From Actinomadura violacea (GTDB lineage Bacteria > Actinomycetota > Actinomycetes > Streptosporangiales > Streptosporangiaceae), in the NCBI RefSeq assembly GCF_017573465.1, contig NZ_JAGEPF010000015.1, positions 186,001 to 250,000 on the forward strand: a stretch of 64,000 nt of DNA. Reading direction: 5' to 3'. A program made the translations under genes and the position numbers. The notes under the pieces are model-generated. The model made no database searches and was not told the DNA's origin. It worked only from the letters and a program-made list of their open reading frames with translations. How positions within the stretch are numbered: position 1 is the first letter of the stretch; every line of letters starts with the position of its first letter. Shown here piece by piece: positions 35,257-44,077 of the stretch.

Positions 35257-36492
35257 TCAGCCCTGCAGGGCGTACTGCATGGCGCGGAACTTGGTGGCGG
35301 CTTCGGCGAGTTCGGCGGCGGGGTCGGAGTCGGCGACGATGCCGCAGCCGGCGAAGAGGCGGGCGCGGGTGCCGTCGAGCTGGGCGCAGCGCAGGGCGAT
35401 GCCCCATTCGCCGTCGCCGCGGGCGTCGATCCAGCCGACGGGGCCGGCGTAGCGGCCGCGGTCCATGCCTTCGAGTTCGCGGATGAGGTCCATGGCGGTG
35501 GCGGTGGGGGTGCCGCAGACGGCGGGGGTGGGGTGCAGGGCGGCGACGACGTCGAGGACGGAGCGGTCGGCGGTGAGGCGGCCGCGCAGGGGGGAGGCGA
35601 GGTGGTGCAGGTTGGGGAGGGTGAGCAGTTCGGGTTCGGCGGGGACGTGCAGGTCGTTGCAGAGGGGGGCGAGGGCGTCGCGGACCATGTCGGCGGCGTA
35701 GCGGTGCTCTTCGCGGTCCTTGGCGGAGGCGAACAGGCGGGTGGCGCGGTCGTGGTCGGCGGCGGGGGTGTCGCCGCGGGCGGTGGTGCCGGCGAGGACG
35801 AGGGATTCGATGTCGCCGCCGGTGCGGCGGATGAGCAGTTCGGGGGTGGCGCCGACGAGGCCGGCGCAGGAGAAGGTGTAGCAGCCGGGGAAGCGGTCGG
35901 CGAGGCGGCGCAGCAGGACGCGGGCGTCGATGGGGCCGTCGGCGGTGGCGGTGAGGTCGCGGGCGAGGACGACCTTGCCGAGGGCGCCGCCGCGGATGCG
36001 CTGGACGGCGGCGGCGACGGCCTGGCCCCAGGCGTGTGCGGTGAGGGCGCCGTCGCCCCAGGTGAGGCCGGTGGGGGGCTGGGGGCGGTGGACGAGGGAG
36101 AGGGGGTCGGCGTCGTCGCCGATGGTGGTGAGCCAGGCGCGTCCGTTGCGGCGGCCGAGGACGCGGCGGGGGACGATGAGGACGGAGTCGGGGGAGGTGG
36201 GGTCGAAGGCGAATCCGCCGAAGGCGACGGGGCCGGTGCCGGGGAGGGCGACGGGGTCGTCGATGTCGGCGGCGCCGAACAGTTCGCGCAGGAGCGCGGT
36301 GGCGGTGCTGAAGCGGTCGTCGCCGCCGGGCAGGGTGATGCGGGCGGCTTCGCCCCAGCCGACGATGCCTTCGCCGTGGCGGATCCAGGCCAGGGCGGCG
36401 GGGTGCGGAAGTCTCGAGACGAGGTCGCCGGGGTCGGCGACCTCGGCGGTGCGGACGACGAGGCGGTCCGGTGCTGTCACGGCGAGCTTCAC
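35257..36492 (-). CDS. menF: Isochorismate synthase
   Basis: A 411-residue chorismate-binding enzyme. It has LGKVVLARDLTATADGPIDARVLLRRLADRFPGCYTFSCAGLVGATPELLIRRTGG, VLAGTTARGDTPAADHDRATRLFASAKDREEHRYAADMVRDAL and HPTPAVCGTPTATAMDLIRELEGMDRGRYAGPVGWID, all of the isochorismate synthase type. It supplies isochorismate to MenD, although it lies 5 kb from menD; siderophore use is possible but no siderophore genes are near. GTG 36492 (MKLAVTAPDRLVV) was chosen because the frame beyond it is unlike the family. Confidence 0.92.
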   Translation of the reverse strand: MKLAVTAPDRLVVRTAEVADPGDLVSRLPHPAALAWIRHGEGIVGWGEAARITLPGGDDRFSTATALLRELFGAADIDDPVALPGTGPVAFGGFAFDPTSPDSVLIVPRRVLGRRNGRAWLTTIGDDADPLSLVHRPQPPTGLTWGDGALTAHAWGQAVAAAVQRIRGGALGKVVLARDLTATADGPIDARVLLRRLADRFPGCYTFSCAGLVGATPELLIRRTGGDIESLVLAGTTARGDTPAADHDRATRLFASAKDREEHRYAADMVRDALAPLCNDLHVPAEPELLTLPNLHHLASPLRGRLTADRSVLDVVAALHPTPAVCGTPTATAMDLIRELEGMDRGRYAGPVGWIDARGDGEWGIALRCAQLDGTRARLFAGCGIVADSDPAAELAEAATKFRAMQYALQG

Positions 36493-36643
36493 GCAAGCCA
36501 CTGTACGGCAGAATTGAACCTGTTCAAACAGGCGGGGCGGCGGCGTCCGGTGAGGTGTGCGCCACATCGCGGCGCGGTCTTCGACGGCACATGCCCGCTC
36601 CGTCCGCTCCCATGCGTCCCGGGCCTGGGCGGGCTGCTATGCG

Positions 36644-36676
36644 CCCGCCCCCGTGCGGCGGTGGCACGGGGGCGGG
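36644..36676 (-). terminator. Hairpin downstream of bioY
   Basis: CCCGCCCCCGTG pairs perfectly with CACGGGGGCGGG around a nine-base loop, 24 bases past the bioY stop. No T tract is visible. Confidence 0.6.
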
Positions 36677-36699
36677 GACGCAGGGGGCGGGCTGCGGTG

Positions 36700-37299
36700 T
36701 CAGGGGGTGCGGCGGCCGGTGAGGCGGCCCGTCAGCTTCCATGCCGCCGGGAGCAGCGCCGCGGCGAGCGCGACCTTCAGCGCGTCGCCGGCCAGGAACG
36801 GCGTCACGCCGAGGTGCAGCGCCTTGCCGAGGCCGACGTGCAGGGACGCCATCAGGTACGGGACGCCCGCCGCGTACATGATGGCGGTGCCGGTCAGCAT
36901 CGTCGCGACGGTCCGCAGCGGGGTGCGGTCGCCGCCGCGCTCGGCGAGGCGGCCGACGGCGGCCGCGGCGGCGACGAAGCCGAGCACGTAGCCGAACGTC
37001 GGGAAGCCGGCGCCGGAGGCGCCGTCGGTGAACCAGGGGACGCCCGCCATGCCCGCCAGCAGGTAGACGATCATGCCGAGGCCGGCGCGTCCGAAGCCGA
37101 GGGCGGCGCCGGCGAGCAGCACGGCGAAGGTCTGGCCGGTGACCGGCACGGGGGTGCCGGGCAGCGGCACCGCGATCTGGGCCGCGACGCCGACGAACGC
37201 GGCCGCGCCGGCGACGAGCGCGGCGTCGCGGGCGAGGGAACCGGGCAGCAGGTCGCCGAGGACGGCGGGGCCCCGCCGGGCGGCGTGAGCAGTGGCCAC
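36700..37299 (-). CDS. bioY: Biotin transporter BioY (ECF S component)
   Basis: A 199-residue membrane protein with six predicted helices. AAQIAVPLPGTPVPVTGQTFAVLLAGAALGFGRAGLGMIVYLLAGMAGVPWFTDGASG is the BioY signature. It binds biotin and, with or without an energising EcfA/EcfT module, imports it. No bioM or bioN gene is adjacent. The start was set at GTG 37299, with GGGAGG just upstream; ATG 37311 would add four residues but would sit inside the ribosome site. Confidence 0.93.
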   Translation of the reverse strand: MATAHAARRGPAVLGDLLPGSLARDAALVAGAAAFVGVAAQIAVPLPGTPVPVTGQTFAVLLAGAALGFGRAGLGMIVYLLAGMAGVPWFTDGASGAGFPTFGYVLGFVAAAAAVGRLAERGGDRTPLRTVATMLTGTAIMYAAGVPYLMASLHVGLGKALHLGVTPFLAGDALKVALAAALLPAAWKLTGRLTGRRTP

Positions 37300-37372
37300 T
37301 GAACCTCCCATTAAAGGTGTTGTCAGCCGAAACCTAGCGAACGGGTCATCCGGAACAGTGCGCGCGGTCCGT

Positions 37373-38128
37373 TCAAGCGCCCCGACCCGGCCGGCCGGCG
37401 GCCGCCGGGCGCGGGCGGCGGGCCAGGTACACCACGTCGGGTTCACCGCGCGGCACCGGCACCGGCAGCTCCTCCACCTGCGCGAACCGGGACGCCAGCA
37501 GCTCCTGGAAGCCGGGCGCGTCGCCCGCGCTCCACACCGCCAGCACGCCGCGCGGGGTGAGGCGCCCGGCGAGCAGATCCAGCCCGTCCGGGCCGTACAG
37601 GCGGGCGTTGCCGGGGGTGACGGTCCAGTGCGGTCCGTTGTCGATGTCCAGGCACACCGCGTCGAATCCCGCCGCGTCAGCCGCGTCCGCCGCTCCGGGC
37701 CCCGGTGCGGCGATGACGTCGAGCAGGTCGGCGCGGACGAGGGCGACGCGCGGGTCGTCCAGGCCGCCGCGCGACCACGGGCGCAGCGGCCCGGCGTGCC
37801 AGCCGACCACCGCCGGTTCCCGCTCCACCACCGTCACGTGCCCGACGGCGGGGTGGGCCAGCGCCTCGGCCAGGGAGAACCCGACGCCGAGCCCCCCGAT
37901 CAGCACCCGCACCGGCGCACCGCCGGCGCCGTCGCCGCGCAGGACGGCGTCGACGGCGGCGCGGACCAGCAGCCGCTCGGACTCGCCGTTGCGGGTGTCC
38001 ATCAGGAACACCCCGTTGCTGATGATCTCGTAGTCGGCGCCCGCGCGGCGCAGCACCAGCTCCCCGCCGACGCCCTCGGCGCGCTCCACCACGACCGGCT
38101 CCGCCCGGCCCTCCCCGATCACGTCCAT
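37373..38128 (-). CDS. Spermidine synthase-like SAM-fold protein
   Basis: A 251-residue Rossmann-fold protein of the spermidine-synthase-like group. It has the early beta segment YEIISNGVFLMDTRNGESERLLV and a SAM/dcSAM loop VRVLIGGLGVGFSLAEAL, then HVTVVEREPAVVGWH and DAVCLDIDNGPHWTV. The last segment replaces the D-[SP]-x-[DE] of true aminopropyltransferases with DIDNGP, so a methyltransferase or other role is possible. Start ATG 38128 is supported by the family-like MDVIGEGRAEPVVVERAEG. It is divergent from an SDR gene. Confidence 0.8.
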   Translation of the reverse strand: MDVIGEGRAEPVVVERAEGVGGELVLRRAGADYEIISNGVFLMDTRNGESERLLVRAAVDAVLRGDGAGGAPVRVLIGGLGVGFSLAEALAHPAVGHVTVVEREPAVVGWHAGPLRPWSRGGLDDPRVALVRADLLDVIAAPGPGAADAADAAGFDAVCLDIDNGPHWTVTPGNARLYGPDGLDLLAGRLTPRGVLAVWSAGDAPGFQELLASRFAQVEELPVPVPRGEPDVVYLARRPRPAAAGRPGRGA

Positions 38129-38216
38129 GGCCCCCGACCCTAGCCACCCGCACCGGGCGCCCGGGCCCGCGCGAGGGGCTGGGCGGGGCAGGGGCCGGTC
38201 GGCTACGGTGCCGGGC

Positions 38217-39050
38217 ATGCCCGACCCCTCACCGCGTCCCCCCGCGCCGCACCCCTCCGCGCCGCCCGCGTCCGCCGGCGGCCCGCTGCTGCCCGGCCGC
38301 CGCATCCTGGTCGTCGGCGCCGGCACCCGGCCCAGCGACGACCCCGCCGCGCCCGTCGGCAACGGCCGCGCGATCGCCGTCACCGCCGCCCGCGAGGGCG
38401 CGCAGGTCGCCTGCGCCGACGTCGACGAGGCCGCCGCCGGCGCGACCGCCGGCATGATCGCCGCCGAGGGCGGCCGGGCGCACGTCGTCATCGCCGACGT
38501 CACCGACCCCGAGTCCTGCGACCGCGTCGTCATGCGCGCGGCCGAGAAGCTCGGCGGCCTGGACGGAGTGGTGTTCAACCCCGGCATCGGCATCGGCTAC
38601 GGGCTGGCCGGCACCGGCCTGGCCGACTGGGACCGCGTCATGCAGGTGAACCTGCGCGCGCCGTTCCTGGTCGGGAAGGCGGCGCTGCCCGCGCTGGACG
38701 CCGGCGCCGCGATGGTGTTCATCGGGTCGCTGGCCGGGACCAAGCCGGGGTCGCGGTCGCCGTCCTACGACGCGTCCAAGGCGGGCCTGGTCCGGCACAT
38801 CGCCGCCGAGGGCGCCGGGCGCGGCGTGCGCGCCAACGTGGTCGCGCCGGGCCTCATCGACACGGTGATGGGCCGCGACGCCTCCGGCGGGAACACCTCC
38901 CGCGACCGGGCCGCCGCGCTGATCCCGATGCACCGCCAGGGCACCGCGTGGGAGGTCGCCGACGTGGTGGTGTTCCTGCTGTCGCACCGCGCCGCCTACG
39001 TCACCGGGCAGGTCGTGCACGTCGACGGCGGCCTGTCCACCCTGCGCTGA
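38217..39050 (+). CDS. SDR family oxidoreductase
   Basis: A 277-residue classical short-chain dehydrogenase. The cofactor loop is ILVVGAGTRPSDDPAAPVGNGRAIAV, an enlarged glycine motif with an acidic residue (CADVDEA) favouring NAD. The expected NAG is replaced by NPG in VVFNPGIG; catalytic Ser and Y-x3-K are in IGSLAG and SYDASKAG. The ending GQVVHVDGGLSTLR is typical. The first 25 residues are proline-rich and extra to the fold. Substrate unknown. Confidence 0.92.
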   Translation: MPDPSPRPPAPHPSAPPASAGGPLLPGRRILVVGAGTRPSDDPAAPVGNGRAIAVTAAREGAQVACADVDEAAAGATAGMIAAEGGRAHVVIADVTDPESCDRVVMRAAEKLGGLDGVVFNPGIGIGYGLAGTGLADWDRVMQVNLRAPFLVGKAALPALDAGAAMVFIGSLAGTKPGSRSPSYDASKAGLVRHIAAEGAGRGVRANVVAPGLIDTVMGRDASGGNTSRDRAAALIPMHRQGTAWEVADVVVFLLSHRAAYVTGQVVHVDGGLSTLR

Positions 39051-39124
39051 CCCCCGCCCCGCGCCGGCCGGGCGCCTCGAAAGGGGGTCGCGGGGCGGGT
39101 GCGGCGCGTCCTACGGTGGCGACC

Positions 39125-39655
39125 GTGGACGATCATGTGGAGTTGCGGCCGGTCGCCGAGGCGGACCTGCCGGTCATCGAGCGGCTGCGCACCGACCCCG
39201 GGCTGTGCGGGCGGTTCCTGTGGGCGGGGTGGAGCGACCCGCGGCGGTTCCGGCGCCGCTTCGAGCAGGACGGGATGCTGGGGGAGGACACCGGCACCCT
39301 CGCCATCGCGCACGGCGACGGCCTGCTCGGGATCGTGTCGTACCGCCGCGTCCCCACCGCCGGGTCGCTGTGGTGCTGGAGCATCGGGATCGCGCTGCTG
39401 CCCGAGGCGCGGGGCCGCGGCGCCGGGTCGCGGGCGCAGCGGCTGCTGGTGGACTACCTGTTCGCGCACACCACCGCCCACCGGATCCAGGCCGAGACCG
39501 AGGTCGGCAACCTCGCCGAGCAGCGCGCCCTGGAGAAGGCGGGCTTCACCCGCGAGGGCGTGATGCGCGGCTTCGGGTTCCGCGACGGCCGGTACCGCGA
39601 CGAGGTGCTGTACAGCGTCCTGCGGTCCGATCTCCTCGGCGACGACGCCCCCTGA
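39125..39655 (+). CDS. GNAT family N-acetyltransferase (RimJ-like)
   Basis: A 176-residue acetyltransferase of the RimJ/RimL-like group. VELRPVAEADLPVIERLRTDPGLCGRFLW starts the fold; SIGIALLPEARGRGAGSRAQRLLVDYLF is the acetyl-CoA pyrophosphate loop (R/Q-x2-G-x-G/A) and IQAETEVGNLAEQRALEKAGFTREGVMRG the family's final motif. It probably acetylates a protein N terminus or a small amine. The GTG at 39125 starts the recognisable domain; a longer open frame overlaps the SDR gene and was rejected. Confidence 0.88.
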   Translation: MDDHVELRPVAEADLPVIERLRTDPGLCGRFLWAGWSDPRRFRRRFEQDGMLGEDTGTLAIAHGDGLLGIVSYRRVPTAGSLWCWSIGIALLPEARGRGAGSRAQRLLVDYLFAHTTAHRIQAETEVGNLAEQRALEKAGFTREGVMRGFGFRDGRYRDEVLYSVLRSDLLGDDAP

Positions 39656-39754
39656 CGGGCCCGGAGACCGCACCGCCCGCGGGGCCGGGCGGGGGAACAC
39701 ATCGCCGCTTTCGGATGTTGCGCGGTAATGTTGTAATCATCTGGAGGTGACGCG

Positions 39755-40738
39755 ATGTCCCCGTCCCCCGACCCCCGCCCCGCCGAGCGGCCCGCCGACG
39801 CCGAATCCGACGCCCTGGACGCCTACTCCGCCACCGTGTCCGCCGTCGCCCGCGACCTCACCCCCCGCGTCGCCGCGCTGCGCGTCCGGCACCGGCGCGG
39901 CGAGGGCGCCGGATCCGCCGTCGCGTTCACCGGCGACGGGTTCCTGCTCACCAACGCCCACGTCGTCGGCGCCGCCGCCGGCGGGCAGGCCGCGTTCGCC
40001 GACGGGTCCACCGCCGAGTTCACCGTCGTCGGCACCGACCCGCTGTCCGACCTCGCCGTCGTCCGCGCCGACGGTGCCGCCCCCGGCCCGGTGACGCTCG
40101 GCGACAGTGACCGCCTGGTCGTCGGGCAGCTCGTCGTCGCCGTCGGCAACCCCCTCGGCCTGGCCGGGTCGGTCACCGCCGGGGTGGTGTCGGCGCTCGG
40201 CCGGTCCCTGCCCGCCCGCAGCGGCGGCGCCGCCCGCGTCATCGAGGACGTCATCCAGACCGACGCCGCCCTCAACCCCGGCAACTCCGGCGGCGCCCTC
40301 GCCGACTCCCGCGGCCGCGTCGTCGGGATCAACACCGCCGTCGCGGGCGCCGGGCTCGGCCTCGCCGTCCCCATCAACGCCACCACCCGCCGCATCATCG
40401 CCGCGCTGATGCGCGACGGCCGCGTCCGCCGCGCCTACCTCGGCCTGGTCGCCGCGCCCGTCCCCGTCCCGCCCGCGCTGCGCGCCCGCACCGGGCAGGA
40501 CGAGGCGCTGCGCGTCGCCGAGGTCGTCCCCGGCGGGCCCGCCGACCGCGCCGGGCTGCGCCGCGGCGACCTGGTCCTCACCGCCGGCGGGCAGCCGGTG
40601 TCGCACGCCCAGTCGCTGCAGCGGCTGATGTTCGAGGGCGCCATCGGCCGGCCGCTGCCGATCACCGTCCTGCGCAACGGCGCGATGGTCGACGTCATCG
40701 CCGAACCCGCCGAGCTCACCGACACCGAACCCGCCTGA
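39755..40738 (+). CDS. HtrA-like S1C serine protease with PDZ domain
   Basis: A 327-residue trypsin-fold protease. The triad is H69 (TNAHVVG), D99 (SDLAVVRAD) and S178 (NPGNSGGAL). A PDZ domain follows from about 225 (EVVPGGPADRAGLRRGDLVLTAGGQPV). Most actinobacterial HtrA proteins have an N-terminal membrane anchor, but none is visible here, nor a signal peptide, so it may be cytoplasmic. ATG 39755 has a perfect GGAGGTGA ribosome site. The upstream 39720-39740 stretch is AT-richer than its surroundings (GGTAATGTTGTAATC) and probably holds the promoter. Confidence 0.93.
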   Translation: MSPSPDPRPAERPADAESDALDAYSATVSAVARDLTPRVAALRVRHRRGEGAGSAVAFTGDGFLLTNAHVVGAAAGGQAAFADGSTAEFTVVGTDPLSDLAVVRADGAAPGPVTLGDSDRLVVGQLVVAVGNPLGLAGSVTAGVVSALGRSLPARSGGAARVIEDVIQTDAALNPGNSGGALADSRGRVVGINTAVAGAGLGLAVPINATTRRIIAALMRDGRVRRAYLGLVAAPVPVPPALRARTGQDEALRVAEVVPGGPADRAGLRRGDLVLTAGGQPVSHAQSLQRLMFEGAIGRPLPITVLRNGAMVDVIAEPAELTDTEPA

Positions 40739-40778
40739 CCGGCCCCGGCGCGGGCGGGTGCGGGCGGGGGCGGCCGGG

Positions 40779-41807
40779 TCAGCGGGCCGCGCCCGCCCGC
40801 ACGCCCTCCTGCGGGCCGTCCTGCGGGCCGTCCTGCGGGCCGCGGAACGTCGCCCGGTACGCCGACGGCGACACCCCCACCGCCGCCTGCAGATGCGCCC
40901 GCAGCGACGCCGCCGTCCCGAACCCCGACCGCTCCGCCACCCGCTCCACCGGCAGGTCGGTCTCCTCCAGCAGCTGCCGCGCCCGCTCCACCCGCTGCCG
41001 CGCCAGCCACACCGCCGGCGACACCCCCGCCTCCTGCCGGAACCGGCGCGTGAACGTCCGCACGCTCATCGACGCCCGCGCCGCCAGCTCCGCCAGCGTC
41101 AGCGGCTCGTGCAGCCGCTCCAGCGCCCACGCCCGCGCCGGGCCCGTCGTCGCCTCCCGCGGCGCCGCCACCGGACGCGCGATGAACTGCGCCTGCCCGC
41201 CCTCGCGGTGCGGCGGCACCACGGTGCGGCGCGCCACGTCCCCCGCGACCGCCGCGCCGTGGTCGCGGCGGATCATGTGCAGGCACAGGTCGATGCCGGC
41301 CGCCTCGCCCGCCGAGGTCAGCACGTCGCCCTCGTCGGCGTACAGCACCGCCGGGTCCAGGGCGACCGAGGGGAACATCGCGGTGAACCGGTCCGCCGAC
41401 AGCCAGTGCGTCGTCGCCCGCCGCCCCTCCAGCAGGCCCGCCGCGGCCAGCACGAACGCGCCCGTGCAGATCGAGGCGACCCGCGCGCCCCGCCGGTGCG
41501 CTGCGACCAGCGCCGCCGGCACCGGGCCCGCGCCCGGGCACCGCTCGTCCAGTTCGTGCGACGCCGGCACCACCACCGTCGCCGCGTCCCGCAGCGCCGC
41601 CAGCCCCGCGGGGACGTGCACCTCGAAATCGGCGTCGGTGCGCACCTTACCCGCCGCGACCCCGCACGACACCACCTCGTACAGGGGGGTGCCCGCGGCC
41701 GACCGGGCCCGCCCGAACAGCTGGTGCACCAGCCCCAGCTCCATCGGCAGCACACCGTCGCGCACCAGCACCGCCACCCGGTGCCGTCCGCCCGCACTCA
41801 CGCTCAT
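40779..41807 (-). CDS. GlxA-type AraC regulator with DJ-1/PfpI domain
   Basis: A 342-residue regulator. The N-terminal half is a DJ-1/PfpI-like domain (VAVLVRDGVLPMELGLVHQLFGRA, VASICTGAFVLAAAGLLEGRRATTHW with the nucleophile-elbow Cys). The C-terminal AraC domain has two helix-turn-helix motifs (LTLAELAARASMSVRTFTRRFRQEAGVSPAVWLARQRVERARQLLEETDLPVERVAERSGFGTAASLRAHL). The tail has a tandem GPQD repeat from a 12-bp DNA repeat at 40810-40845. ATG 41807 has AAGGA eight bases upstream. It is divergent from a quinone reductase it may control. Confidence 0.92.
   Translation of the reverse strand: MSVSAGGRHRVAVLVRDGVLPMELGLVHQLFGRARSAAGTPLYEVVSCGVAAGKVRTDADFEVHVPAGLAALRDAATVVVPASHELDERCPGAGPVPAALVAAHRRGARVASICTGAFVLAAAGLLEGRRATTHWLSADRFTAMFPSVALDPAVLYADEGDVLTSAGEAAGIDLCLHMIRRDHGAAVAGDVARRTVVPPHREGGQAQFIARPVAAPREATTGPARAWALERLHEPLTLAELAARASMSVRTFTRRFRQEAGVSPAVWLARQRVERARQLLEETDLPVERVAERSGFGTAASLRAHLQAAVGVSPSAYRATFRGPQDGPQDGPQEGVRAGAAR
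40808..40845. repeat. 12-bp tandem repeat in the AraC gene
   Basis: CCTGCGGGCCGT occurs three times in tandem, the third copy diverging at its end. It encodes GPQD-GPQD-GPQE at the regulator's C terminus. Confidence 0.75.
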
Positions 41808-41917
41808 GGCCCGATCCTTGCACATGATGGCTCACCGGCCACTCGCCGGCGGCCCGCACCCCCGGCAGCATCGAACACCGGAAACCGGCACCGACCACAC
41901 GAAAGGAAGCATCCGCG

Positions 41918-42682
41918 ATGAACGTGCTGTGGGTGTTCGCCCACCCCGAACCGCGCTCCCTCAACGGCGCCCTGCGCGACCACGGCACCGCCACCCTGCG
42001 GCGCCACGGCCACCGCGTCCGCCACTCCGACCTGTACGCGATGCGCTGGAACCCCGTCGCCGGGCCCGGCGACGTCGCCCACGACCCCGGCGAACCCCTG
42101 CGCCTCGGGCCCGCGACCGAGCACGCCCGCGCCACCGGCGCGCTCGCCCCCGACATCCGCGCCGAGCACGCCAAGCTCGACTGGGCCGACACGCTGATCC
42201 TGCAGTTCCCGCTGTGGTGGCACGGGATGCCCGCCATCCTCAAAGGCTGGTTCGACCGCGTGTTCGTCCAGGGCTACGCCTTCGGCGTCCACGACCAGCA
42301 GGGCCGCGCCCGCCGCTACGGCGACGGCGGCCTGGCCGGGCACCGCGCCCTCGTGGTCACCACCGCCGGCGCCCGCGCCACCGGCCTCGGCCCCCGCGGC
42401 GTCCACGGCGACGCCGAGGACGTCCTGTTCCCCCTGCTGCACGGCACCCTGTTCTACAGCGGCATGGACGTCCTGCCGCCCCTGGTGATCACCGGCGCCG
42501 ACCGCGCCGGGCCCGCCGAGCGCGCCGACGCCGCCGCCCGCCTCGACGACCGCCTCACCGCCCTGCCCGCCGCCGCCCCCATCCCGTACCGGCCCGAACA
42601 CGGCGGCGGCTACGACGACGACCTGGTGCTGCGCGCCGACCTGGCCCCCGGACGCACTGACCTCGCCGTCCACCGCACCTGA
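41918..42682 (+). CDS. NAD(P)H dehydrogenase (quinone), flavodoxin-like fold
   Basis: A 254-residue NQO1/KefF-type flavoprotein. MNVLWVFAHPEPRSLNGALRDHGTATLRRHGHRVRHSDLYAM is the FMN/FAD-binding N terminus; ADTLILQFPLWWHGMPAILKGWFDRVFVQGYAFG is the family signature. LVVTTAGARATGLGPRG and GDAEDVLFPLLHGTLFYSGM complete it. It reduces quinones or electrophiles with NAD(P)H. An ACGAAAGGAAGCATCCGCG ribosome region precedes the ATG. It is divergent from the AraC/DJ-1 regulator by 110 bp. Confidence 0.92.
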   Translation: MNVLWVFAHPEPRSLNGALRDHGTATLRRHGHRVRHSDLYAMRWNPVAGPGDVAHDPGEPLRLGPATEHARATGALAPDIRAEHAKLDWADTLILQFPLWWHGMPAILKGWFDRVFVQGYAFGVHDQQGRARRYGDGGLAGHRALVVTTAGARATGLGPRGVHGDAEDVLFPLLHGTLFYSGMDVLPPLVITGADRAGPAERADAAARLDDRLTALPAAAPIPYRPEHGGGYDDDLVLRADLAPGRTDLAVHRT

Positions 42683-42706
42683 CCCCGCCCGCCCCCGCCG
42701 CACGCT

Positions 42707-44020
42707 TCACGCCCCGGCGCCCGCCGCGTCCACCGTGACATCGGCGGCGTCGGTGGCATCGGCGGCGGGCCGGGCGGGTCCGCCGCGGCGGCGGTGGCGG
42801 CGCATCGCCGCCATGTGCCGCGCCAGCGCCGACGCCGCGAGCGTCCCCGCCAGCGCGCACACCCCCGCCCACCCCAGGCCCCCGTACACCCGCGCCGCCA
42901 GCCAGGACCCCGCCGCACCGCCGAGATACCCGCACGTCATGTAGGCGGTGTTCACCCGGCTGCGGGCGTCCGCGCGCAGCGCGTAGTTGCGGACCTGGTT
43001 GGCGACCATCCCCGACTGCATCGCCACGTCCAGCAGCAGCGACCCCGCCGCGAGCGCCACCAGGCCCGGCGCGCCGCCCGCGCACCCCACCGCCAGCACC
43101 CCCGCCGACACCAGCACCCCGATCATCGCCCACAGGTTCACCGCGTCCGGGCCCCGCCGGTCCGCCGCCCGCCCCGCGACCGGCGTGCACAGCATCGTCG
43201 CGGCGTTCACCAGCGCCAGCGCCCCCACCGCCGGCGCGCCCAGCTCGTAGCGGGGGCCGCTGAGCAGCAGCGCCACCCCCGTCCACACCGCCGAGAACGC
43301 CCCGAACACCGCCGCCTGGTAGAAGCAGGACCGCCGCAGCAGCGGCTCCTGCCGCAGCAACGCCAGCGGCTCCAGCAGCAGCCGCCGGTAGGGGTGGCCG
43401 GACGGCGGCGCGGTCACCGGCAGCGCCCGCCACAGCACCACCGCCAGCACCAGCGCCAGCGCCGCCGCGACCAGGTACGGCGACCGCCACCCCAGCCACT
43501 GCGCGAGCGGGCCGCCCAGCGACCGCGACAGCAGCATCCCGCCGAGCGACCCGCTCAGCATCACCCCGCTGACCAGGCCCCGCCGGTCCGCGGGCACCAG
43601 GCCCGCCGCCATCGGGCCGATCACCGGCGCGACCACCGTCGCCGCGCCCGCCGCGGCGCTCGCGGCCAGCAGCACCCCCGCGTCCGGCGCCGCGCCCGCC
43701 ACCGCCAGCGCCGCCGCCGTCACCGCCAGCAGCGCCACGATCAGCCGCCGGTGCGGCACCCGGTCGCCCAGCGGCACCAGCAGGAAGATCCCCGCCGCGT
43801 AACCGAACTGCGCGGCCGACACCACCCCGGCCGCCGTCCCCGCGCCCACGCCCAGGCCCGCCGCGACCGCCGGAGCCGCCGCCTGCGGGAAGTACACGTT
43901 CCCGACCGCGACCCCGCACGCCACCGCCAGCAGCGCGATCACCCCGCGCCCCGCCGCACCCGCCGATGCCGTGGGCGCCGTCGTGCTCGTCGCCGTCCCG
44001 TCCGCCGTGCTCGTCGTCAT
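42707..44020 (-). CDS. MFS transporter (drug efflux type)
   Basis: A 437-residue major facilitator with twelve predicted helices. The N terminus after a 25-residue Ala/Thr leader has VIALLAVACGVAVGNVYFPQAAAPAVAAGLGV, and the loop after helix 2 is VPLGDRVPHRRLIVALL, the MFS motif A. VPADRRGLVSGVMLSGSLGGMLLSRSLGG is motif C-like and typical of exporters of the arabinose-efflux group. It is divergent from an ArsR-type regulator that probably controls it. Substrate unknown. Confidence 0.9.
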   Translation of the reverse strand: MTTSTADGTATSTTAPTASAGAAGRGVIALLAVACGVAVGNVYFPQAAAPAVAAGLGVGAGTAAGVVSAAQFGYAAGIFLLVPLGDRVPHRRLIVALLAVTAAALAVAGAAPDAGVLLAASAAAGAATVVAPVIGPMAAGLVPADRRGLVSGVMLSGSLGGMLLSRSLGGPLAQWLGWRSPYLVAAALALVLAVVLWRALPVTAPPSGHPYRRLLLEPLALLRQEPLLRRSCFYQAAVFGAFSAVWTGVALLLSGPRYELGAPAVGALALVNAATMLCTPVAGRAADRRGPDAVNLWAMIGVLVSAGVLAVGCAGGAPGLVALAAGSLLLDVAMQSGMVANQVRNYALRADARSRVNTAYMTCGYLGGAAGSWLAARVYGGLGWAGVCALAGTLAASALARHMAAMRRHRRRGGPARPAADATDAADVTVDAAGAGA

Positions 44021-44077
44021 GGCGACGAGTCGACCGCGGCGCCCCGCCCCACCGGAAACGATGTAGCGTGGCGCTTA

